NCBI GenBank assembly: GCA_012861695.1
Contig: JAAOOA010000533.1
Location: 124,001-188,000 of the forward strand
Direction: 5' to 3'
From: Trematomus loennbergii
Lineage: Eukaryota > Chordata > Actinopteri > Perciformes > Nototheniidae
DNA: 64,000 nucleotides
Shown: one piece after another, positions 36,072 through 46,902 of the stretch
Position numbering within the stretch: position 1 is the stretch's first letter
Layout: each line of letters opens with the position of its first letter
Position numbers and translations under genes: made by a program
The notes under the pieces: generated by a model
Database searches by the model: none
What the model was told of the DNA's origin: nothing
What the model saw: the letters and a program-made list of their open reading frames with translations, nothing else

Positions 36072-36519
36072 CAGGGTTCATACACTTTTTCACCAATGAT
36101 TTTCCATGACTTCTCCATGACCTTTACCTAATTTTCCATGCGGTACCACTGAAAATGGTTTATTTGAACATGGAACAGGAAAATAAGGTCTGCATATGAA
36201 ACATGTTGTGCCTATCTAAAACAAATCCAATAGGCTTACTAGCTTCTACACGCTAAAGCAACTAAAATCTCTCACCAGCAAAACACCTCGTCAGTTAAAT
36301 GCCATTTTATGTTTCATTACTATACGATACAGTATTTATTATCATTATAGTATTACTATTTCGGCTATTAGCTAAAATATAAATTATATTTGATGCAACT
36401 TTGGTTACATTTCCATGACTTTTCCAAAACTTTGGGAAAAATATCGTTTTCCAGGGCCTGGAATTAGCATTTTGAATTTCCATGACTTTTCCAGGTTTTT
36501 AATGACCGTAGGAACCCTG
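36072..36519. mobile_element. 448-bp hAT-type MITE (CAGGGTTC termini, 'ccatgacttttcc' sub-repeats)
   Basis: The left terminus CAGGGTTCATAC and the right GTAGGAACCCTG are inverted with one mismatch. Both ends carry 'ttccatgac' repeats, a composition common in fish hAT MITEs. Flanks (ACAAACAA, AAACAACC) are similar but not an exact duplication. Confidence 0.7.
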
Positions 36520-37724
36520 AAACAACCTTACTGTTTTACCAACAGTAACTAACTTATAACCCTTACAAAGTACATATTTATTACAAACTCACAATCACTA
36601 TACATGCATGTAAATACTCAGTGTACGGGAGCCTTCAGATATACTGACAAACTTGTATCCTTACTGCGTCAGATCACGTTGTCCCCAAAATGGCGCCGTA
36701 CCGGGGAAGCTAGGCTAATACACACACACTATTTAACGGTTTTACACATGTAAACAGCGCTACAAAGTCTTTAACTGTTAGCGGGCCGTTACATATTATC
36801 TTCGCAAACCTTATGGGGGATTCATTGTGATTTATGCACAGTTTACCAACCTGTATGGTGCAGGTGAAACAGAAGTAATGAGGACACGTTGTGTTCAGTT
36901 TCCTTCCAGATTACTTCGAGAAACCCCGGGAACGTCCGTCGCTTTAATCGGTCCCCGGAACCATTGAATCGAACACAAACGTTCCGCCTCACTACTTACT
37001 GCATCTATCGACCCCGTTAGTGAAATGAAAATAACAGATGTACAAAATAAATGCATGTTCTAACTCTAATAATAATAATAATTATATTAATGTGGTCACA
37101 CATCCCAGGGGTGCCACAAATGCAGGACTTTTACACTGTAATATCACTATTTTCTACCTAATTAAATATCTTAGTCGGATAAATCATCCAACACTATGGC
37201 ATGTACAATGAACTACTTTTCTGAGCTGTTGAACAAATATCAGTCTTTCTTCAGAAATGGTGCTTGTTTATTTAGTTGCACATGTGGACCTTAGGTCAAA
37301 TTATAGATGATTTTATATTGGGGGTGGCATTGTTGGTACTGACTGGATATTTTGACAGACCGGTTAGTTTTTAGACCTTAAAAGAGTTGCTCTGATGTCC
37401 TTAGAGAAAAAAAGTCAACGCCCGAAAATGTATTTAAGTGAAATGCTAAGATCCTTAACCACCCTTATCATACTACCAAATACCAATATTCATTCATTAT
37501 CAGAATGTTAACTCTTTACATGTTTGTTTACGTAATGCCATTGCTTGTGGGGTGTTTTTTCTTTATGGAATAGATCAATGATTCTCAAAAACAGGATGCA
37601 TTTGGAAAGACACCAGAAAAACTGCATTATTAGAGCAAACATGAACAATTGCTATATATGATCGAAAATAGTGAAAAGCTACATTTTGAAGTCAATGTCA
37701 TAATTATTTGATGCTGCAAGATAG
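36520..37724. other. Spacer, no gene seen
   Basis: It includes the second copy of the 68-bp direct repeat (36848-36917), followed by a GC-richer segment to 37015 ('accccgggaacgtccgtcgc') that could be a transposon end. The remainder is AT-rich. Confidence 0.5.
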
Positions 37725-38741
37725 AGAGGATGAGGAGGAGGGGAGGAGGAGAGGAGGAGAGGAGCAGGAGGAGGAGAGAGAGAGGAAGAGAGAGGAGGAG
37801 GAGGAAGAGAGGAGGAGAGGAGGAGAGGAGCAGGAGGAGCAGGAGGAGAGGAGCGGAGGAGGAGGAGGAGAGGAGGAGCAGGAGGGAGGAGCAGGAGGAG
37901 CAGGAGAGGAGGAGGAGAGGAGAAGGAGGAGGAGGAGAGAGAGGAGGAGGAGGAGAGGAGGAGAGGAGGATGAGGAGGAGGAGGAGGAGAGGAGGAGGAG
38001 AGAGGAGGAGGAGGAGGAGGAGAGGAGGAGAGGAGAGGAGGAGAGGAGGAGGAGAGGAGAAGGAGAGGAGGAGGAGGAGCGGAGGAGGAGGAGGAGGAGA
38101 GGAGGAGTTGAGGAGGAGAGGAGAGGAGAAGGAGAGGAGGAGGAGGAGAGGAGGAGGAGAGGAGGAGAGGAGAAGGAGAGGAGGAGGAGGAGGAGAGGAG
38201 GAGGAGAGGAGGAGAGGAGAAGGAGAGGAGGAGGAGGAGGAGAGGAGAGGAGAGGAGAGGAGAGGAGAGGAGGGAGGAGGAGGAGGAGAGGAGGAGGAGG
38301 AGAGAGGAGGAGCAGGAGACAAGGAGGAGAGGAGGAGAGGAGGAGGAGGAGAGCAGGAGGAGGAGGAGGAGAGGAGGAGGAGAGGAGGAGGAGGAGAGGA
38401 GAGGAGGAGGAGGAGAGAGCAGGAGGAGGAGAGAGGAGAGGAGGAGAGGAGAGGAGAAGGAGAGGAGAGGAGAGGAGGAGAGGAGAGGAGAAGGAGGAGA
38501 GAGGAGGATGAGAGGAGAGGAGAAGGAAGGAGGAGGAGAGAGGGATGAGAGGAGGATGGAGGATGAGGAGGAGAGGAGAGGAGGAGGAGAGGAGGAGGAG
38601 GAGGAGGAGGAGGAGGAGGAGGGGAGGAGGAGGAGGAGGAGGAGAGGAGGAGAGGAGGAGGAGGAGGAGGAGAGGAGGGAGGAGGGGAGGAGGAGAGAGA
38701 GGAGAGAGGAGGAGGAGGAGGAGGAGGAGGAACAGAGAAGC
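37725..38741. repeat. About 1-kb polypurine (GGA/GAG)n tract
   Basis: About 1,000 bp of almost uninterrupted purine on this strand, built of GGA, GAG and GGAGA units, with rare C or T. The Ser/Leu/Pro and Glu/Arg ORFs of up to 376 codons are composition artefacts. It ends just beyond the 3' end of the NLR B30.2 exon. Confidence 0.97.
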
Positions 38742-38787
38742 CTCCATTTAAAACACCATGTGACCCAGGACAGGAAGTGGTCTCCTC

Positions 38788-39340
38788 CTACAGAGGACAC
38801 AGAGGACACAGAGACACTGAGGAGTCAGGGTAAAACGTAAACCCAGCGTAGAGAGGTTCAGTGAATGTGGCTCTGAAGGTGTGGAGGAGGATCAGTGAGG
38901 AGGAGGAGACTCTGCAGAAGGAGAGAGAGCCAGCAGCATGATCCAGATACACTGCTACTCTACCAGAGAGGAGGAGGAGGAGGAGGAGGAGGAGGAGGAG
39001 GAGGAGATGTTTGTTCCTCTCTTATTGTGCTTGACACCGTAACCTCTATCAGAGCAGTCCAGTCTCCAGGACTGATCATTCCCCTCCAAACACACATTCC
39101 ACTCCTTTCCTCCTGATTCCTCTGTAAGTCACTGCTATACCAACCTCTCCTCTCCACTCGACCTCCCAGTAACAGCGACCAGTCAGAGCTTCTCTGCACA
39201 TCAGCTGAGGCCAGACATCAAACCTCTCTGGATGATCAGGATATGGCTGCCTCTCCTCCACACGTGTCACCTTCCTGTTGTCCTCAGACAGTTTGAGGAG
39301 CCAGCTCACTGTGTTTGAGTCCAGGGTGATCCACAGGAAT
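38788..39340 (-). pseudogene. NLR pseudogene: B30.2 (PRY-SPRY) exon
   Basis: The exon begins after acceptor tctctcctcag and ends at TAG (38788-38790). PRY motif: LKLSEDNRKVTRVEERQPYP and HPERFDVWPQLMC; SPRY motif: GRCYWEVEWRGEVGIAVTYR, then GNDQSWRLDCS and later VYLDHAAGSLSFCRV and FRATFTEPLYAGF. B30.2 caps many fish NLRs and TRIMs as a ligand-recognition module. Frameshifts: one base near the acceptor (relative to the usual LTLD start), one extra base in a C-run near 39080, and one at the (TCC)n stretch 38970-39006, which itself expanded within the domain. Confidence 0.85.
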
Positions 39341-39477
39341 CTGAGGAGAGACACAGACAGCAGTTTATCACCAGACTCACCTGAAGGCTTTCCTCTCTGT
39401 CAGTGATCTTTCTATAAAGCTTCAAGAGGTCATGTTCTAATGAATAAATAGCACCTCCATCATCTGTGTCTCTAGAG

Positions 39478-39651
39478 CAGGGGTCTCCAACCTTTTTTAG
39501 GGTGAGGGCTACTTTAAAAAAATAAAACAAGTCGTGAGCTACTTTTACTCCTCTTTTTGTTGTTTTTTGCAGTGTATTATTTAGCACATTTTAACATTAT
39601 GACATGCTGACCTTTAACCTTTGTGTCTGTTTGGGTCTGTGGGACCCCTTC

Positions 39652-39696
<45 letters not shown>

Positions 39697-39745
39697 TCTC
39701 TCTCCCTCCCTAGCTCCCTAGCTCTCTCTCTCCCTCCCTCCCTAG

Positions 39746-39801
<56 letters not shown>

Positions 39802-39866
39802 CTCTCTCTCTCTCTCTCTCTCTCCCTCCCTCCCTAGCTCTCTCTCTCTCTCTCTCCTCTCTCTCT

Positions 39867-39907
<41 letters not shown>

Positions 39908-41555
39908 GTCTCTCTGTCTGTACTGAGTCCAACACTACCAATTTTATTAAGAACTTATGGATACAAATCATTTTATCTCATCAAATATAGTAGAAGTGGC
40001 ATGAGTTTGTTCTCAGGGACTTTGAGAGAGTATTACCCAAAAAGTACACAGTAAAAGTAGCCTACTTCATTTGATTGTAGCAGTCAAACTAGGACTGAGT
40101 CAAACAGTGTCAGTTTACCGTAAAGGCGCTATTAATTGCGCACTCAAAATGAATAGCTGCTGATTTGACCAAGCGAAGGCGAGAGACGGCTGAGTTGACC
40201 GCAGTTATGCAACAGCAACCGAAGCTGAACTGACTATCTTGACTACTTGTTGCTATCCTATTGTGGCATAAGCCGTTTTCTACAGGCACATTTTACCTTT
40301 TCATTATGATTCTACTTGTGATAGTCGGACATGACAACCTGGGCAGCCCATGTATTGATTCCATCCGATAGCTGCTATAATACAAACAAAACGTCTGCCT
40401 GCTCTCCACAATGATCAATAACAGAGAACGGATGGTCAAAGTAAGGTACAAATAAACAGAATCACACGAAGCCTGGTTAGTGTTGCCTGACTTTATAAAG
40501 TGTGTTTGTTTATAAGTGTGTGGTTGCGTTCTAGTCACTTTGCTCAGCGCTACTGCTTGTTACAACTTTCATTTTCCGTACTCGCCATAAACTGTTATTA
40601 TGGCTCAGGTTAATCTCGCCCCCTTCCGACGTGAGCGTGGTTCTTGGTTCTTGCCGGGCAGCCAAGTGGGGTCAGCTAAGAACCGGTGTTCGGTGTTTAG
40701 AGCCGGCTCCGCTGCGGCTGAAACAGGAAGAACCAGAGCTAAACCAGGCTGAGTGTGAAACAAGAGCTATTGAGTCAGTGTTGCGGTGCTGTTGCTTTGG
40801 TCTGGATCTGTGAGCTAACCACGCCCCGTTCATTTGCATATAAGAAATGGAAATGTCTCATTATGAAATACAAGTCCCTGAAATAATAATGTGTCATTAT
40901 GAAATACAAGTCCCTGAAATAAATAAATGTCATTATGAAATAAAAGTCCCATGAAATAAATAAATGTGTATTTAAATGTACATGTATACATATTTATTGC
41001 CTCATTTATTTATTTCAGAATGTATTTCATAGGCATATTTATATATATATATGTATTTATTTAATTATTTATGTATTTATTTATTTATTTATGTATTTAT
41101 TTATTTATTTATTGTATTGGCTTAAATGGCATTCCATAAGAGTAAAGCTCTGCCCCTCATGTGCTGTATAGGCTGCATGATAGGCTGCTCAATGGGGCTG
41201 ATGTGTTGTGTAGATTCTGCCAGAAGGAATCAGCGGGGAGGTGCCTTTTCTTCCAGACTGCAACGCTGGTCCCGCAAATCAAGCAAGAACGTGATTGGTC
41301 GATATTCATTGTGGGGGTGGGGGAGGAGGGGTGTTAGATAGATATAGAGTTGTAGTAAGTAGATAGAGTTCGCTATGATTGAGGTTTCCTTTATGCATAG
41401 GGTAGATTCTTTTAATTACATTTCCTTTTTTGTTTTGTGTATTTTATACATTTTGGATTTGCTTGGCGAGCTATTTTTAGAACATGCCCCGCGGGCGACT
41501 CACGTTGCCCCTGCGGGCGACTAAGTGCCCGCGGGCACCGTGTTGGCTACCCCTG
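39478..41555. mobile_element. 2,078-bp hAT element with exact 8-bp duplication CTCTAGAG
   Basis: The ends are CAGGGGTCTCCAAC and GTTGGCTACCCCTG (two mismatches in 14 bp), of the Charlie-like hAT type. CTCTAGAG occurs at 39470-39477 and 41556-41563. It sits in the last intron of the NLR pseudogene. Inside are a (TC)n tract (39655-39915), a GC-richer block near 40615-40820 and (TTTA)n at about 41040-41115. No transposase was found, so it is non-autonomous. Confidence 0.9.
39655..39915. repeat. (TC)n microsatellite inside the hAT element
   Basis: Long CT tracts broken by 'ccctccctagct' units. Confidence 0.95.
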
Positions 41556-41587
41556 CTCTAGAGAGAAGCTGACTGATCCACACTTAC

Positions 41588-41634
41588 ACTTCCTCACACC
41601 TGCTCTGAACCTCTGCTCTCCACCATGGTCCAGC
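41588..41634 (-). pseudogene. NLR pseudogene: 47-nt linker exon between LRR and B30.2
   Basis: Acceptor cttcctccag and donor gtaagt bound exactly 47 nt encoding LDHGGEQRFRAGVRK. This is the short exon that in teleost NLRs joins the LRRs to the PRY-SPRY exon (typical form xEHGGExRxxPGLRKY). It shows no lesion. Confidence 0.8.
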
Positions 41635-42671
41635 CTGGAGGAAGAAACACATGTGAGAAACAGAACAGCGTATTGTTAGAATAAAGTATTTATCAATGTT
41701 CATCATAATAATAAATCCTATGTGTCCGAAGGGAGCAGGAGGGAGCAGATGCTTATTGATCCCCCTCACTTCCTGCTGATCAATGATTATCCTTTCAATC
41801 ATCTCTGAAAGTTATTCCTACTTACATATTTACATTTATACATTTACAATCATTTCTCCTCTTCAATCTCCTTTCTTCATTCTCATACTTTCCCAAGAAG
41901 TGTTTCTGTGCATCCTTCAAAGTGAATGCTATGTGTGCTTTGTTTGAACTCCTGCTCCAAGCCGCTCCATGAAACCCCCCCCCCAGATTGTTCTGCTCTT
42001 CTCAGAGTTCTTCTGACCTTGAGTTGTTTCAGATGTAGATCTCCTCTCAGATGATACCCCCCCTCTCTGTCTATGAACAACGTCTGTAGTGTCCTAGGAA
42101 GTAGATGATCTCTTGCTCTGTACATGATGCAGTTTGAAATGTAACCAGATCAGTAAACTTCAGTGTGTGTGACTTCAAGAATAATGAATGAGTGTGTTCA
42201 AGATATCCAACATTATTGATTATAGAAAAGTCTAAAAAGGATAGAAAATCCACTTTGCTTCTTCCGACTCATGCACTTGAGAGAAGAAGAAGAAGAAGAA
42301 GAAATGATGTAAAGATAATCAGAGAGTCTTTATCAATTCAATCACATGTCACGGTGGTGCAGGTGGAAAAGTCCCGATCGACCCTCTGGGAATCATAAAT
42401 GTTAAACAGAATCTCATCTCAACACATTTAGCAGTTGGTGAGATATCTCAGTCAGAACCAAATCCATAAACTGACCATCATTATCCTCCCTAGAGCCAGG
42501 AAACCAGTGGTTCTGATGTTTGGACTGAATGGCTGTTTCCATGTAATAAGACTTGAAGGTTAACTCACTGCAGTGAACATAATCAAGGGAAATGAGACGT
42601 CCTTCATGATGGAAGACCAGAGATGAAGGAGATGAAATTAGAATAATAGGAGGAAGTCAGTCTGTCCATAC
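41635..42671. other. NLR-pseudogene intron
   Basis: It lies between the LRR and linker exons. There is a C-run at 41976-41985 and a (GAA)n patch at 42282-42302. No other exon is recognised. Confidence 0.55.
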
Positions 42672-43010
42672 CTGAGTGTCTCCAGACTGCAGAGTGGATC
42701 CTCCCGTCCAGCAGAAAGCAGCTTCTCTCCTGATAGACGGGGTCAATTTTCACAAAATCAGAACCCCAAAGGCATTTTGTGTTTATTCATGCTATACAAC
42801 ATTTCTAGGGGTATTAAGGGGTGCTGAATCCAACTCTGCTGTATATGAAGCTCAACAATGTCCCAAAATGCCTCACAATTGAGAAATCCAATGTGGCCTA
42901 TGAGTCTCCTGGATGATTGTAGCTGATTGCAGCTCAGGTCCAGCTCTCTCAGATGGGAGGCGTTGGAGCTCAGAGCTGAAGCCAGAGAAACACAGCCTTC
43001 CTCTGACAAA
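42672..43010 (-). pseudogene. NLR pseudogene: LRR exon with an insertion
   Basis: The 5' part reads SEEGCVSLASALSSNASHLR then ELDLSCNQ, and the 3' part GEKLLSAGREDPLCSLETLR followed by donor gtatgg; together they are one ribonuclease-inhibitor-type LRR exon. They are separated by a 167-bp insertion (42734-42900) flanked by TGA triplets, plus a 10-bp duplication near 42912. The 5' edge is shifted one base from the usual frame. LRR exons of this type are usually multiple in teleost NLRs; only one is left. Confidence 0.8.
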
Positions 43011-44016
43011 ATAGCAGGTTATTTTCCTTATATCAAGTCACTGGATCTTGTTGCAGAATTATTGTACATTGTCCAGTATAAGTTCCACCCCACAGAGAAC
43101 CATCAGTTTTCCCACAGAGAACCATGGCCCTAAACCTGACTGACTCTTATTCCTGCTGCTGGGAGATGAGGCACGATACCAGCAGATCCCAACACCCACT
43201 GAGGGTGTGGACACAGCTCTCTCTCCAGTTATACAGGAAGTGGATGGCTCTTACTGTGTCGCAGTATACTCCTGCAGTAGCCTACCATCTACAAGACACC
43301 CTGGGGGGTCACAGTAATAACCCGTCCCTTCCTCCCCAAGTCATGTTGGACGGCAAATGATACCTCCTTCCACCTGTAGGGGGCTGGGCCGTTAGTAATG
43401 ACTAGGACAGAATCTGCAGTGAGCAATCCCAGTGAGGCTGAGCAATGTGCTCCTCTGATGTTTAGAGCTTACCCTACAGTCCCCTTTAAAGCATGGACAA
43501 TGACACTGTCTGCCTCCATGCAACATTGAACAGGAATTTAAATCACAACTGTCCAATCCTATGTCAGGACAAACCTCCACAGTGTGTCCCTGTGGCCCCT
43601 TCTGACCACCTGAGCAACAACAGCTGTTCTCCAAGCCCTCAGCTCTGCCTCCTGAACTCAGTGTGCATCAGTCCCATTCAACATCCTGAGACTGAGTCAG
43701 CAGTTTCACAAAGGTTAAGGAATTGTGGTTAGGAAGAGACGAAAGGCGATATATTTTGGAAGGTAATTGGATTCCTAAAATGCTGATCTATAAAGGTTCT
43801 ACTACCCCTCACCTGGAACCAACAGGGTGACCTTGCCAGAAACTAGTGACCCTGACCTCTCTGCTTTCAGGGGTACCTCAGCCCCAACACCATGTGGAGG
43901 TGATGGTTCTCTGAGGGGATATCAGGAGTCTAAAAACATGATGCATGGCTGTGAAAAAAAAAAATTATATTTATATATATAGCTATATTTTGGTACACTC
44001 TTTTTTAAAGACCTAC
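43011..44016. other. Region where the FISNA/NACHT exon is missing
   Basis: Between the pyrin and LRR exons an intact fish NLR carries a large FISNA-NACHT exon of roughly 1.8 kb. Here only about 1 kb remains and no Walker A, Walker B or NACHT motif was found in any frame. Segments such as 43110-43640 are moderately GC-rich and could be another inserted element. Confidence 0.5.
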
Positions 44017-44322
44017 CTTTAGGGTCTGATGAGGATTCTGAGATTCTGATGAGGATTCTGATGAGGATTCTGATAATGCCTCTAATAGATCATTCCTCGG
44101 GATCTCCTTCAAAACTTCTCTGGTCACTTTAATGTCGTGTCTGCCGTAGTGCGTACGCATCAGATCCACTGTTTCCATCCGGTTTGCTTTCTCTAGTTCA
44201 CTCTTTGGGATTCCTGGGAGTTCTAGGACCTCCTCTCAGGTGCCACTTGAATTCTTCAAATTCCTCTTCCTTCAAAGCTTTTAAAGTTTTTAATAGGACT
44301 TTAGTGTCTCCATCTTTTCTAC
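44017..44322 (-). pseudogene. NLR pseudogene: pyrin-domain exon
   Basis: 306 nt between acceptor gctctgcag and donor gtaggt. The frame gives TKVLLKTLKALKEEEFEEFK then WHLR, a 2-bp loss, and continues LELPGIPKSELEKANRMETV, DLMRTHYGRHDIKVTREVLK, EIPRNDLLEALS. This is a pyrin-type death-fold domain, used in inflammasome-type signalling to recruit ASC-like adaptors. The exon tail holds a small SES(S) repeat at 44034-44066. One frameshift inactivates it. Confidence 0.85.
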
Positions 44323-44449
44323 CTGCAGAGCAAAGATACCAAGAAAGAAAATATTTATCTTACAGAACTATATGTTCTTATTTTGTACTTTTGAAAACCA
44401 TAACAGGCCTTCGGGATCCAAAGAACAGCTGCCATGTGACTTTGAATGG

Positions 44450-45050
44450 TGTTACGACCCTGGGTCGTTATGTCATTTGTGTGCAGATATTTCTTCTTCC
44501 TCCTGTGTCTGTGTGGCTGCGTGTGAGTAAGCAGGTGGTGCCCGGTAGCTGATTGGCTGCCCTCGACAGGCTGATTGGTCCACCTGAGGAGACGGGAGCA
44601 TTTAAGCTGCAGCCGTGCAGTTCCTCGGCCCTCTCTGACTCGACTTCTCCTACTCCCAACACTGTTGCGTATATATATATCTGTTCTGTTGTGCTGTGGG
44701 TGTACTTATACCGTACACCAGTCATTTTGCTTGTTTTGAAACCTCAGAAGTAGAAACTACTTTACACCTGTGTGAAACCCTTTTCTTTTGGTTTATTCTC
44801 GTTTTCTCCTGTTTTTACGTCAGAGTAGGTAAGAAGCCTGTACGTTTATTTTTCTTATTTGTTAGGCAAGATTTATGTGTTCAAAGATTTGTTTGTTTTG
44901 TGGGTTGTTGCGCCTCCTTGTAAAAACTTTGGTAATTAAAATGACCAAACGGCTTTCTCTGTCTCGGTGTCCATGTTCTTGGGAATGGGAAGAGTGGGGA
45001 GAGTGCACATTTTGTGCTGCGCCTAGGTTCCCCTAGACCTGGGCGTAACA
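44450..45050. mobile_element. Solo LTR (601 bp) with 4-bp duplication ATGG
   Basis: It starts TGTTACGACC and ends GGGCGTAACA, a 7-bp inverted terminus, with ATGG at 44446-44449 and 45051-45054. It has a TATA-like run at 44666-44678 and an AATTAAAA signal near 44934. No interior sequence or second LTR is nearby, so it arose by LTR-LTR recombination. It lies between the exon-2 region and the pyrin exon of the NLR remnant. Confidence 0.85.
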
Positions 45051-45119
45051 ATGGCTTCAATTCAGATGTCGACATTCAGGAAGTCAATCCTAAACTTGAA
45101 GACAGTCAGCACAGTGAGT

Positions 45120-45450
45120 TCTGTCTTTTCCTTTAATGTCTTGGTTTGGTAACCTGACTTTAAAGAGCAGAAACTGTCTCAGTCAGATCATAAAGTGGTC
45201 TAGCAGACTGACTGGTGAGTCACAGCTAAACCTGGAGCCCCTGCTCATCAGACAGTTACAGAGGCTGTCTAACTCCATGTTCAATGAAGACTCCCACCCC
45301 CTGCAACCTGAGCTTCAGCTTCTTCCTTCGGGCCGGAGGTTAATCTTCCTAAAGGTGTAGAACCAAGAGGTTTAAAAACAGCTTTGTGGATGTTCTGGAG
45401 CCAGAGGGACTTTTTAAAGATGTGTCTGTTGTCTATATTGTATGAAGCAT
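45120..45450 (+). mobile_element. LINE reverse-transcriptase C-terminal fragment (L2/Rex1-like)
   Basis: The translation gives WFGNLTLKSRNCLSQIIKWS, SRLTGES and NEDSHPLQPELQLLPSGRR, the conserved region after the RT core in L2/CR1/Rex-type non-LTR elements. After one 1-base shift near 45355 it continues CRTKRFKNSFV to a stop. It is heavily 5' truncated and antisense to the NLR remnant. Confidence 0.8.
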
Positions 45451-45559
45451 GTGCCACAATGGATACCTTTTCTTACTTCTGCAAACCAAGTTGACCTACT
45501 GGTACAAATAAGTACCATGAGAGAAATAAGAGAGTGACTCAGCCGGCGACCACACCTGG

Positions 45560-45705
45560 TTCTGGTCTCTGGCAGTAAGCTGGTTACTGGACACAGAGCT
45601 GGGTCCAGGTCCAGGTCCAGGTCCAGGTCCAGGTCCAGGTCCAGGTCCAGGTCCAGGTCCAGGTCCAGGTCCAGCAGAGTGTGGTGTTTGCTATGGGCTA
45701 GAAGA
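45560..45705 (-). pseudogene. NLR pseudogene: exon 2 with a hexanucleotide (Gly-Pro) expansion
   Basis: A (GGACCT)n array at 45600-45674 can be read as a Gly-Pro run flanked by QTPHSA and SSVSSNQ. Gly-Pro runs before a CVSMKSD-like segment are common in this exon of teleost NLRs. Upstream is an acceptor-like ctcttctag. The correct frame cannot be proven. Confidence 0.5.
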
Positions 45706-45714
45706 GACACAGAG

Positions 45715-45838
45715 CTTTGAGTGAATAATGAGTGCTGAGCTGTGACATGGAGAAGAGTGATGGACAGGTGGAGATGTCATGTTCCCCAGAGCTTTTAGAG
45801 GGGGGGGCTTCCTCCTCTCTGTCCTCACACTGATCCAT
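45715..45838 (-). pseudogene. NLR pseudogene: first coding exon
   Basis: From ATG 45838 it reads MDQCEDREEEAPPSKSSGEH D. This matches the usual start of teleost NLR (NLRC3/NLRP12-like) proteins, in which a short acidic leader with a PPSK...GEHD motif forms exon 1. The expected donor after GEHD is not evident, consistent with decay. It sits upstream, on the same strand, of the GP, pyrin, LRR, linker and B30.2 exons. Confidence 0.7.
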
Positions 45839-46554
45839 AGCAGAGCCCCCACCTTCACACAAACACAACAACATGCTCATTCATTACCACAAGCTTTACA
45901 TCACAGGTAGCTCCTCCTCTCAGATATTCAGGAACCTTGTTGGAGCCTCAACAGGACCGGACCAGCCCAGAATGTTCCCCACAGCCCCAGAACCACACAG
46001 AAACCCAGTGTGTTGACCCCTAAATGTGTTAGTGTGTCACAGTGTATCACAGCACACACAAACAGTCACTTCAATGTACATCCACAGGTAATGTACAGCC
46101 CAGCCCCCCACTAAATATCCCACACAACTGAACTGCGCTCAGTAACCATTCAATAAAACTTCTTTGTTAGGTTTAGAAAAAACATAATTGTTTGGCTTAA
46201 AATATGTACGTTAATTACATGAAAGCAGTTACGGACTTTAATTAAAACGAGGTCTTTTGTGAACTGATAAGAAATGTGTTTTTGATATATCATTGAAAAT
46301 AGGAAAAACAAGTTCCCTGATAACTAAGTTACAATGAGGTTCAAATCTATGGGAAGAATATTTTTGAAGTTTGATATAATCTCCATTTACTTTTCATGCT
46401 AATTTTTTGTATAGCCCAACATATATATCAAAACATGTACTGTTATATATATTTTTCGAATTCGGGCAATCTAGTCCCAGATGTATAATCTAAAACTTAA
46501 AAAAAACATTTAACATTTTCAAGGCTATTCAGTGAAACCAGGTCAGTGTTGGAA
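45839..46554. other. 5' flank of the NLR remnant, no gene
   Basis: 45890-46150 is moderately GC-rich and could contain the old NLR promoter. 46160-46540 is AT-rich and unassigned. Confidence 0.45.
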
Positions 46555-46817
46555 GACACTCCTTCCCTTATTCAGACTATTAAGAGTTAGACAAAAAACA
46601 GTCACAACTTGTTAGAGCGGGTTCTGACACGCCCTGCATTTCTCTCTGATGACGAGAACTCAGAGAACAATCAGACTGCAACTCATTCTACCTGAAACAC
46701 TGACAACAGTACATGGAGATCTTTCTAAACCCATTCTGCTTTCACTCAGAGAGAAACCCTACACAATATTTCAGACAGATGTTTAGAATCAGCATCAAGA
46801 AACATGTGTCCTGTCCA
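46555..46817 (-). repeat. Dispersed repeat family B, copy 4 (reverse)
   Basis: Reverse complement of 8344-8583 and 13791-14021. Here CTATTAAG continues into AGTTAGAC, so this copy shows the empty hAT target site. Confidence 0.85.
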
Positions 46818-46902
46818 GGTAAACACTGACTCTGTCCAGGTAAACACTGACTCTGTCCAGGTAAACACTGACTCTGTCCAAGTAAACACTGACTCAGTCC
46901 AG
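46817..46902. repeat. 21-bp minisatellite, left part (about 4 units)
   Basis: Unit GTAAACACTGACTCAGTCCAG and variants. It was split by the family-A insertion and resumes at 49144. Confidence 0.95.

Noticed and set aside
36848..37020. Promoter of the BEN-type gene
   Set aside because: GC-richer than its surroundings but part of a duplicated 68-bp block and transposon-like sequence; no core-promoter element could be identified.
37630..38809. ORFs of 230-376 codons rich in Ser/Leu/Pro or Glu/Arg
   Set aside because: They are read-throughs of the GGA/GAG polypurine tract in several frames at once, with no domain or splice context.
41883..42125. 80-codon ORF in the NLR intron as an additional LRR
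   Set aside because: It lacks the LxxLxLxxN pattern and splice sites.
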